Shown: positions 56,547-64,000 of the stretch, in pieces
How positions within the stretch are numbered: the stretch's first letter is position 1
Layout of the letters: each line of letters starts with the position of its first letter
DNA from: Adiantum capillus-veneris
Lineage: Eukaryota > Streptophyta > Polypodiopsida > Polypodiales > Pteridaceae
Direction of reading: 5' to 3'
Assembly (NCBI GenBank): GCA_014529385.2
Contig: CM043952.1
Location: forward strand, 152,053,057-152,117,056
Length of the DNA: 64,000 nucleotides
Notes under the pieces: model-generated
The model's database searches: none
What the model was told of the DNA's origin: nothing
The model's input: only the letters and a program-made list of their open reading frames with translations
Position numbers and translations under genes: made by a program

Positions 56547-59500
56547 CTAAATTACCCATTTCTTCACCACATTTGACATGTTAATACCATTAATTAACTG
56601 TGGCAAAAAGGCATAACTCGTCAAGAAAACAAAAGGCTGTGGTAGCAAGTAATGACGAAATCGTCGACAAGCAAATATTACACTGGCCATCACTAGCTCT
56701 ACTTCCGATAACTTTCTCTCCGCTACCAACTTCACTCGGCTTGCACAATACACTGGCCTCATATAATGGCTGCCCTTCCCCTTTTGCAATAGCATGGCTC
56801 CAATGGCATCATCCCCTACTGATGGATTTACATAAAAAACTTTCTCCCAATCAGGAGCCTGCATGGCTGACAACCCCCCTAACACCTCTTTCACCTCTTG
56901 AAACACTTCTTCACAATTGTCATCCCATTGCAATGGATCATGCTTTGCCACTTGTTGTAATGGATAAAGAAGCTGCGAAGACAATGGAATAAACCGTGCC
57001 ATGTACTTCACTTTGTGTATAAAGGTTGCCAATTGCTTCGTACTCATAGGTGATGGAAGAAGAATAATAGACTTCACCTTATCTGGATCAGCCTCAATGC
57101 CATTTTCTGACACCATATGGCCCAATAACTTCACCCTTGGCTGTGCTAGATGACATTTCTTTGGATTTAGTTGTCCTCCACATTCATCATATCGAGCGAA
57201 TACCATCTGCAGCTTCTCATGGTGATCAGCCCTACTGCTATAGACACAGAAGTCATCCATAAAAGCTTTAACACAACTACCAATGAATGGTTCCAACACC
57301 CAATTTTCTCTCTCTTGATAAAAGGAAGGTCCATTTGATAACCCAAATGGCAATACTGTGTAGCAATAGCAGCCCCATGGCGTAATAAAAGTTGTCTTTG
57401 TGCGGTCTTTAAGAGCAATCTTCAATTGAAAATAGCCTGAAAAACCATCACACACACTGTACCTCTCATAACCTGCCACTGAATCCAAGATCTGATCAAT
57501 GAATGGAAGAGGATATGGGTTCTTCTTAGTGGCTGCATTTAAGGGTTTAAAATCTACACAGATCCTCCACTTCCCATCCTTCTTTGGACTGACTACTACT
57601 GGACTCACCCATTCTGTGGTCTCCACTGGAACTATGAACCCTGCCTTCAATAACTTGTCCACCTCTTCTCGCAAGGCTTCCATTTGCTCTTGACCCATCC
57701 TTCTTAGCCTTTGCCGCACTGGCTTAGCACCTTCTTTCAGCTCTATATGCATCTCTTCACCCTTGAACCCTCTGATCTCTTCATATGAAGTAATGAACAA
57801 ATCAGGAAAACTAGCCAGCATATGCAAATATATATCCTTCTCCATAGTTGAGAGGTCTCCACTAATCATTTGCGTCATTAATTCTAGCTTCTTTGACAAC
57901 TCAACCTTGGTTTGCATCAACCCTTCAATCACTTCATAAGGCCTTTCACTTTCATCTTCAACTTCATTCGCAAATGCGACTAAACCACACTCCTGGATTT
58001 CTTTATCCATCAAAAGAAATGCAACATCAGCATCCTCATCACTGCTGGTAGTGCTATCACTGTCCTCATCTGTCACCGTGGAAGAGTCTTCATCACTAGA
58101 CTCATCCTCATCTTCATAAAGCTCCTCTAATCGTTTCCTTGTGTCCATATTATAAAGCTTCTTGGTACCTGTCTTTCCATAGAGGCTAATCGTACCATGT
58201 CGCCAATCCTGAACATCTCCCACTGCACGTAACCATGGTCTGCCCAGTATAATAGGATATGCTCCCAACCCTGCTGGCATCACATGAAAATCAACCACTG
58301 CCTTTGCATCATATGCCTCCACTTCTAAGCTCTTTACAACACCCAAGCATTTTACTTTTTGATGGTTTGCCAATCTGATCCGAAACCCTGACACCCCAGC
58401 CACTGTGAGATCCATCTTCTCAACGCATGAGTGTGTTATGACGCATATTTGGGCTCCGCCATCCACATAACCTTGTCCTAAATTTTTCCTTTTATGCCAC
58501 ACATCTACTATTGGACAAATGTCAGGTAGCTCATCCATTGCCAACACCTTTACTGAACCTCTCTCTGGCTCTTTCTCCATGGGGTTAACCATCCTCTTCC
58601 ACTGTTGCTTTAGCTTAGGCACCATCTCTATAAGCTGCCCAAAAGTAACATCTGCCTTCCTGCTCGTCAGATCCTCCTTCAAGTCATAGCTTAATTGCCC
58701 ATCCCCTAGTGGAAAATCTGAAACATGAAACTTTCGACGAGCTCTCCTTTTCCTCTTGGCCTTGACATCCTCGCCTTCATGGCTCTTTCCTTTCTTCTTA
58801 CTAGGACTTGGGGCACTTCTTCCTTCCTTATCCTCTATGGTCCTCTTCCCAATAGGCATCACTACTGTATCCTCTAGCTTTGATGCCTTCTCCAAGGTGA
58901 CTACACTTAGCACTTTTGTCTTTCCCTTTTCCTCCTGGGTCAGTCCACTGGTTCCTTCGTCTCCCTTAATTTCGATGCCATAATCATTTGACCTAGTTAG
59001 CACCTGTCTTGGCAATGGATACATGTCTCCCCCCATCCTTGGTGGCTTATCACATTGCGGGCTGATGTGACCCAACTCTCCACAATTATAACATGTGGGC
59101 GTCTGCCTCCAAAACCTACCATTGCTTTGTCCAACACCATTCCTAGGCCTTTCTTCACCTCCTGGCTGATTTGCAAACCTCCCTCGACCTCGATTATTTC
59201 CCACTTGACCTAGCATGTTTAGGCTGAGATTCTTCATCAAATCTACCATTTGCCTCATGTCTTGCCTTAGCCCATCATCTTGCACTGCTGTAGTGACCAC
59301 TGCTGGCATAACCTGAGTAGTAACAGGAACTACTGGTTCATGATGAACCCCTGACATACGACCTTGTAAAGAGTCCATAGGCTGAAATTCAGACCTCAGT
59401 GGCAAAGACTCCACCCCTAATTGGCTCATTTTCCTCAGCTTCCACTCTTTGTTCCTTGCTACCTCTAGTGCATCCTCATATGTCCTAGGCTTCTTTAGCT

Positions 59501-59957
59501 CCACTCTCCAACGTATATTCTCCCAAAGACCAGCCAAGAACCTGTCCTTCTTCATCATGTCAGGCGGGGGTACCTGTGGTGCTAAAGCCTTGCACATTCG
59601 CTCCCATGCCAATGAAAACTTACGTATGTACGCATCTACTGGCTCACCTTCCTTTTGCACCAAACCTTGTACTTCTTGCCACACTTTGTCAGGATCTTCT
59701 ATCTTCACAAACTCCACTTCCAATCCATGCCTTAGATTGTCCCAACTCAATCTTATAGGTGGATCTGCTGCACGCAACTCCTCTTCAAATGCCTTGGACC
59801 AAACTCGTGCATCACTCTTCAAACAAATTTGGAGAAGGCGTAACATTTGCGTAGGGTCATGAATCTGGTTGCTAATGCAGGCAACCTCCATCTTTACCAA
59901 AAATTCTTCCACATCTTCATCACTTCTTCCATGAAACTCCGGATAAGAGAAAGCCAT
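56547..59957 (-). CDS. Element F gag-protease-RT-RNase H (1136 aa, ends at in-frame TAG)
   Basis: Starts MAFSYPEFHGRSDEDVEEFL. Capsid core about 1-180 (FLAGLWENIRWRVELKKPRT). Zinc knuckle CYNCGELGHISPQC at 289-302. Basic/acidic linker. Protease with VDGGAQICVIT (499-501) and IILGRPWLRA (569-578). An Asp/Glu/Ser-rich stretch 615-645. RT about 745-945 with WRICVDFKPLNAATKK, VCDGFSGYFQL, LPFGLSNGPSFY and FMDDFCVYSS (FMDD 899-902), catalytic residues kept. RNase H about 1035-1136 retains the Glu of KLSEVELV but has Asn (YVNPS) and Ser (LTSYAFL) where catalytic Asp is expected. The TAG at 56547-56549 interrupts a frame that continues into the next block. Confidence 0.9.
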   Translation of the reverse strand: MAFSYPEFHGRSDEDVEEFLVKMEVACISNQIHDPTQMLRLLQICLKSDARVWSKAFEEELRAADPPIRLSWDNLRHGLEVEFVKIEDPDKVWQEVQGLVQKEGEPVDAYIRKFSLAWERMCKALAPQVPPPDMMKKDRFLAGLWENIRWRVELKKPRTYEDALEVARNKEWKLRKMSQLGVESLPLRSEFQPMDSLQGRMSGVHHEPVVPVTTQVMPAVVTTAVQDDGLRQDMRQMVDLMKNLSLNMLGQVGNNRGRGRFANQPGGEERPRNGVGQSNGRFWRQTPTCYNCGELGHISPQCDKPPRMGGDMYPLPRQVLTRSNDYGIEIKGDEGTSGLTQEEKGKTKVLSVVTLEKASKLEDTVVMPIGKRTIEDKEGRSAPSPSKKKGKSHEGEDVKAKRKRRARRKFHVSDFPLGDGQLSYDLKEDLTSRKADVTFGQLIEMVPKLKQQWKRMVNPMEKEPERGSVKVLAMDELPDICPIVDVWHKRKNLGQGYVDGGAQICVITHSCVEKMDLTVAGVSGFRIRLANHQKVKCLGVVKSLEVEAYDAKAVVDFHVMPAGLGAYPIILGRPWLRAVGDVQDWRHGTISLYGKTGTKKLYNMDTRKRLEELYEDEDESSDEDSSTVTDEDSDSTTSSDEDADVAFLLMDKEIQECGLVAFANEVEDESERPYEVIEGLMQTKVELSKKLELMTQMISGDLSTMEKDIYLHMLASFPDLFITSYEEIRGFKGEEMHIELKEGAKPVRQRLRRMGQEQMEALREEVDKLLKAGFIVPVETTEWVSPVVVSPKKDGKWRICVDFKPLNAATKKNPYPLPFIDQILDSVAGYERYSVCDGFSGYFQLKIALKDRTKTTFITPWGCYCYTVLPFGLSNGPSFYQERENWVLEPFIGSCVKAFMDDFCVYSSRADHHEKLQMVFARYDECGGQLNPKKCHLAQPRVKLLGHMVSENGIEADPDKVKSIILLPSPMSTKQLATFIHKVKYMARFIPLSSQLLYPLQQVAKHDPLQWDDNCEEVFQEVKEVLGGLSAMQAPDWEKVFYVNPSVGDDAIGAMLLQKGKGSHYMRPVYCASRVKLVAERKLSEVELVMASVIFACRRFRHYLLPQPFVFLTSYAFLPQLINGINMSNVVKKWVI

Positions 59958-61002
59958 GGCTAGAGGACCCCTTCAAACACACGTGCAAGAACCCAAAACT
60001 TTTTACTACCCAATCCCCAGAAACTTCAATGGAGCTCAGCTTTAGATGAGAACAAACACATGCACATCAAATGAGTTTTCATAGTTGATCATCGGAATTA
60101 CAACAAGCAAAGGACATTCCAGGATCTCTCTCAATCTTCTTGGCCCAAACATAAAGACTATGCGCTGCTGGAAAAAGATCTTCCTAGACATATGAACATT
60201 AATCTGAATTCTTTGAGTTAAATGAAAAGGAGTGAACTAAGGGCCATTTTGATCATCCATTAAAGCCAACCATGAAGCTCCCAAGAAAGCACAGCTGTCT
60301 TATCCTCTGATTTTGCCAAAATTTCAGCAGCATAACAGCATAAATGGCTCAAAATACCAAAAAACCAGCCATCATAACTTGGGAAAATTTCGACAGAGTT
60401 TCCCCAGAAGTAGAGCAGTAGGAACCCAAAATATAGACTGTCTATGTATGCATAAACTGTCAACAATAGAACCCGAGCATCAAATAGGACTCACTAGTAC
60501 ATAGCCTATGGCGAGGTCACAAAAAGGGTGCTCCAGCTACTTGTATCACCGAAAGGATCTCTACATTTGAGAATCCCCCAGCTCAATAAAAACCTCACGC
60601 TATCGACCCTCACACGAAGGCTAATGCAAATCGCATATAGTCAAGTCTCAGAAATGACTATCTTCCAGACCAAGTCTCAGAAATGGCTGGGACTGCCAAA
60701 TACAACCAAGTATGGCTCCACAAATGCGTACAATGGCAGTTTCCACAAGTAACGTACAATCCAGCAGACAATGCGCTCAAATAGGCGCCAAGTGATGCAT
60801 TCCCACAACAACTGCAAGTGACATCACTGCTAGTATATCACTGTACTCCAGCTACCTGTACCTGTGTGAATCACTTGTACCTGTACCTGTCCCTGTCCCT
60901 GTAACCTGTAACCTGTAACCTGTAATCTGCAACCTGCAACCTGTAATCCCGAAGCTCGAATCTCGAAGCTCGAAGCTCGAAGCAGAAGGTACTCGAAGAA
61001 GA
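59958..61002 (-). other. Element F leader with heptamer repeats
   Basis: About 1 kb non-coding. At 60856-60950 the plus strand has a run of CCTGTAA/CCTGTAC-like heptamers, and at 60951-60990 a run of GCTCGAA heptamers, close to the PBS. No long frame is present. Confidence 0.7.
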
Positions 61003-61023
61003 TCCTCCGTGGGGGCGCCAAAA
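61003..61023 (-). promoter_or_regulatory. Element F putative primer binding site
   Basis: Just inside the 5' LTR the minus strand reads TTTTGGCGCCCCCACGGAGG. It begins TGGCGCC like the other PBSs of the window but then differs, so I do not assign a tRNA. Confidence 0.6.
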
Positions 61024-61026
61024 GAA

Positions 61027-61202
61027 TGTGAGCGGGATGAAAACACACACAGCGCCTCTATAACGACCCGACACACACTCTTGGGAAGATACACACACAC
61101 ACTATGGGGCACCACTCGGCTTACACAACACACCTGGCCGAGACAGGGAACACACCTCTAGAGTGAGAGGAGAGAGACTATCCACTTGCCCACTCCACAC
61201 AG

Positions 61203-61233
<31 letters not shown>

Positions 61234-62170
61234 CTCAGCTCAAAAGAGGAGAACTTCTGATGTTAAGATACAAATGAGCTTGGGCCAACACCAATGGGGC
61301 AAACAGCTCACATAATATGGGTAAAAGATACCAGATACAATCACAAATCGGAGAAGAAGCTTCACTCACCGGAGAAGATTACACAGAAAAACAGCAGAAA
61401 AATAGTGAGGAATTTGGCAAAATGGACAGCGCCATCGCGTCCGGAATGGCCCAAAACCCCAGTCTACAATGTCAAAGTGCTCAAATCCGACCTCGGATGA
61501 GCAGTTTACGGCCAAAACAGGCTCCAAAATGAGCAAAAACACACCTGCGGCTGTTCCTCCTCTCTTCTCCACGTTTTTTCTGGTCTTCTCTCAGTTTTTT
61601 CAGTTCCCACACTTAGCTTTATTACTTGGGCACCCTTGGCCTTTTAGATGACCTCAAACGGACCCCGAACAGGCCAAAAACTGACCTCGCAGTGCATAGT
61701 TGTCACCTTTTTTCATCATTCGCACACCTGGCACTCATCTTTTTTCCAATAATTCATCTCGCCACCACGTGAAGTGGCCCCAAAAAGTGGTCCTAATGAT
61801 GACCTTTCTGCATAACTCTCACAAGAAAACACCCACGTTGTGTCCGTCCTCATCCGCGTGCAAATATTGACCTCGTTCGCCCTCCTGACGCCACTAGATG
61901 CCATCTGACGCACCTGCTGACCTCACGTCGTCGGCCCGCGGATAGCTTCCTCGAGAAGTTTTACGCGCTACCAACTCCTCCTTATTGTAGAAAAAACACA
62001 CTAGTATTGATAATAGTGAAAATCGTTGCACTATGTACATGCTGTCCTACCTGTACACATGTGGGCCCCACGTAACCACCTGGCTATGGAAATTGGGTAA
62101 TCCTTTATTCGATGCACCATGCATGTGTATGTACATATGCACAATCCCTTGCTCAAAAAAACTCCTGACA
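61027..62170 (-). mobile_element. Element F 5' LTR
   Basis: Partner of 53426-54577 with about 98 percent identity; ends TGTGAGC and CTGACA. It has a shorter (CA)n tract at 61205-61229. Confidence 0.9.
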
Positions 62171-62350
62171 GCGTATAATGTCTTTTTCAACATAACTGCA
62201 ACAAAATTCTCACTTGTTGAAACAGAAGTTGTCCAACTGACAAGATTAAACAATTGACCAAGTATCAATCAGTTTGGATCAATTCTGACCACAAATACTT
62301 GGGAAAACAAATTGCCGAGACGGAAAAGTCAAAGTCCTTTAGGGGAATTG
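62171..62350 (+). other. Element B leader, right part
   Basis: Resumes with the right half of palindrome 4 and runs to the gag start. No other structure was seen. Confidence 0.7.
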
Positions 62351-64000
62351 ATGAATTTGAGATCGGGCAGGAATCTCCAGAATAACCAACCAAAACAAGG
62401 GGAACAAGCAAGTGTCATATTAACCGAGGGAAGTGTAAACCAAAGTTGGGTGCAACCATTAGAGCCGATCTTTGAAGGAAGTGTTTCTGATACTTCTTCG
62501 GAGAGATCTTACGAGATTTTCACCGAACACTTGGAACACTTGAACCTGAACAACAGAGAAAATATGGCAGCAGGATCATCAAACCCTTCCGCCACAATGA
62601 AGCTATTGTTCATAAAATATCAGTACGACAATGAGCAAGGTGCCAAGATCTACAAAGATGGAATGGACCGCTATTGTGTAAAGATAGAAGATAGACCTAG
62701 TGAGTTCAAGGACTTAGTGCCTGTGAGCTATAGCGGAGATAGATATCTAGATGACGAGGGTACCATGTACTTGGTAGTCCTAAACCCTAACATTGTGGAC
62801 AAGTGGGGATTGATGGGCACCAAAGCCAAAGTAGATGAAGAACTCGAGGAGAAAGCACCAATAATGAACTTCCCTGATGCAAGGTTAAGAAGAGAGAATG
62901 AAACTACAAGGATCAACACTGATAACATCTATGTGGGGCTATACAAATATAATTATGGGGAGCAAGATCTCTATTATAGATGTGAAGAACCCTACACCGG
63001 AGAGTTGACAGACCAAAAAAGACTTTATGTCTTTACCTACACAGAGGGATCAGAAGTGAAAATTGCCGCTTACGACAAGTATGGGAGGCAATACTCAACA
63101 ATGGGCAAGAAAGAATTAGAAGGATATACATACTTTGGGGGACCACTACATCAGTATTATGTTACTTCTAGCTCACAAAGACCAGCACCAACAAATGGAG
63201 TGCAAAACCCAATGACAACAAGAGGACAAAGAACTCAGGTTGCTGACTCTTTCAGTCAGCCTCAGTACTCGAAGCCCGGACCAATGGGATCATTACAATC
63301 CAGAGAGTCAATGGATACGAATCGAGGTAGTGCAGTTCCAATCCCCACATATACCACTCCAGGTCCAAGGTTCGAAGCGGAACCATCACATTTACCTCCT
63401 AGTAGTAGATTCAGGGCAGGGGACCCGACAAGGGTAACCCATGAAGTCCATGATGCTAGAGAAAGCTTTAGCCGAGACACAGGAGCAATGAGATTGGTAG
63501 CAGACCATAGACGTATGAGACCATCTCAAGTAGCCAAGTGTATGCCAAAGAAGTATGATGGTTCAGGAGATCCGTATGCACATGTGTCACTCTTTAAGCA
63601 AGTCTTAAGAGCTGAGCAAATAACAGATTTCCATACACAATACGAGGGATTTGGTCTTACTCTAGAAGGTACGGCATTGACATGGTTTCAACCACTGAAC
63701 AGAGGGGGATTCCATGACATTGACCATTTGCTAAGAGAGTTTGCTGAGGAATTCTCAAAACGAGGGATTAAGCACAATACGGTCTCACAAATATATGTTT
63801 TTCAACAGAGAGAACACAAAAAAGTGAAGGAAGCTTCACTTCGCTTCAAACAATACATTGAGAGATGTCCAGTACGTGAACGACCACAAGATGACAGACT
63901 ATCTGTTCTCTTTATTGAAGGATTGAGAAACGACACTCTCAAGAAGGACTTGCACTTGAAAGCTTGTACAAGTTTCGAGCAAGTAACGAGAGAAGCATTG
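62351..64000 (+). CDS. Element B gag, open to the window edge (at least 550 codons)
   Basis: The frame is open from ATG 62351 to 64000 with no stop; it is partial only because the window ends. The start MNLRSGRNLQ matches the likely start of family D gag (12083), which decides between this Met and the one at 62564. Residues 1-71 are Asn/Glu/Ser-rich; 72-250 form a compact-looking domain (KLLFIKYQYDNEQGAKIYKD, DKWGLMGTKAKVDEELEE, YTYFGGPLHQYYVTSSS) that I do not recognise; 250-380 is a Pro/Ser/Gln/Arg linker; about 385-550 is the capsid core (KYDGSGDPYAHVSLFKQVL, GLTLEGTALTWFQPL, LREFAEEFSKRGIKHNTVSQ, FIEGLRNDTLKKDL). It is the best preserved gag in the window. Confidence 0.85.
   Translation, partial: MNLRSGRNLQNNQPKQGEQASVILTEGSVNQSWVQPLEPIFEGSVSDTSSERSYEIFTEHLEHLNLNNRENMAAGSSNPSATMKLLFIKYQYDNEQGAKIYKDGMDRYCVKIEDRPSEFKDLVPVSYSGDRYLDDEGTMYLVVLNPNIVDKWGLMGTKAKVDEELEEKAPIMNFPDARLRRENETTRINTDNIYVGLYKYNYGEQDLYYRCEEPYTGELTDQKRLYVFTYTEGSEVKIAAYDKYGRQYSTMGKKELEGYTYFGGPLHQYYVTSSSQRPAPTNGVQNPMTTRGQRTQVADSFSQPQYSKPGPMGSLQSRESMDTNRGSAVPIPTYTTPGPRFEAEPSHLPPSSRFRAGDPTRVTHEVHDARESFSRDTGAMRLVADHRRMRPSQVAKCMPKKYDGSGDPYAHVSLFKQVLRAEQITDFHTQYEGFGLTLEGTALTWFQPLNRGGFHDIDHLLREFAEEFSKRGIKHNTVSQIYVFQQREHKKVKEASLRFKQYIERCPVRERPQDDRLSVLFIEGLRNDTLKKDLHLKACTSFEQVTREAL

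Larger units (their letters stand above)
53426..62170 (-). mobile_element. Element F: nearly full-length Tat-type Ty3/Gypsy retrotransposon, nested in element B
   Basis: An 8745-bp element with two LTRs of 1152 and 1144 bp, TG...CA ends, PBS, about 1 kb leader and one gag-pol frame with an additional RNase H before integrase. It is flanked by a 4-bp direct repeat GCGT (53422-53425 and 62171-62174). About 21 substitutions plus microsatellite length separate the LTRs by eye (about 98 percent identity), so insertion is fairly recent. The extra RNase H and the absence of a chromodomain place it in the Tat group. Confidence 0.9.

Overview
The window is nuclear DNA of a land plant, most likely a homosporous fern such as Ceratopteris or Adiantum. 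The species call is inference. It rests on the style of the many PPR fragments (repeated SWNALIAGYA and DMYAKCGALEKA motifs), plant-type Ty3/Gypsy lineages, a plant-like ribosomal protein eL19 pseudogene and very long dinucleotide microsatellites. No intact single-copy host gene was found. Almost everything recognisable is transposon, transposon remnant or pseudogene.

Layout. 1-5340 (minus): degenerate gag-protease remnant of a Tat/Athila-like Ty3/Gypsy family, called family D here. 5630-10670 (plus): about 5 kb of decayed, internally duplicated PPR sequence. 10938-13796 (minus): the 5' end of another D copy, with gag N-terminus, leader, tRNA-Asp-type primer binding site (PBS) and LTR. 13797-15545 (plus): a third D gag remnant. 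15628-22506 (plus): a chromovirus (family C) with 5' LTR, initiator-Met PBS and one gag-pol frame of 1649 codons broken only by five stops. 22940-24571 and 28353-28880 (plus): a D-type RT/RNase H split by a 3.78-kb inverted-repeat and microsatellite element, 24572-28352, with a 7-bp target duplication. 29757-30390: a chromovirus integrase/chromodomain fragment. 32398-33290: a foldback element. 34214-34800 (minus): an eL19 pseudogene. 35801-40848 (plus): a LINE with an intact 1105-residue ORF2. 41118-41299: a microsatellite hairpin. 42030-42890: duplicated L1-type RT fragments. 44960-45490: an LTR fragment. 45540-47350: integrase followed by a protease-like module.

The right end is a nested pair. 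Element B (plus strand) has its 5' LTR ending at 52177, a tRNA-Asp-type PBS, a long leader and a gag that starts at 62351 and stays open to the window edge. Element F, 8.7 kb on the minus strand at 53426-62170, is a Tat-type retrotransposon with a second RNase H. It is inserted in the B leader, exactly in the centre of one of four copies of a roughly 30-bp palindrome.

The strongest unexplained signal is that palindrome set. Its flanking base pairs change in a compensatory way, and it has a self-complementary ACGCGT apex. It looks like a repeated RNA dimerisation or packaging hairpin, or a DNA cruciform site, in a retrotransposon leader. Other points of interest are two protease-like modules in family D, in-frame stops that are all one C-to-T step from Gln or Arg codons, and the compound inverted-repeat element at 24.6-28.4 kb.
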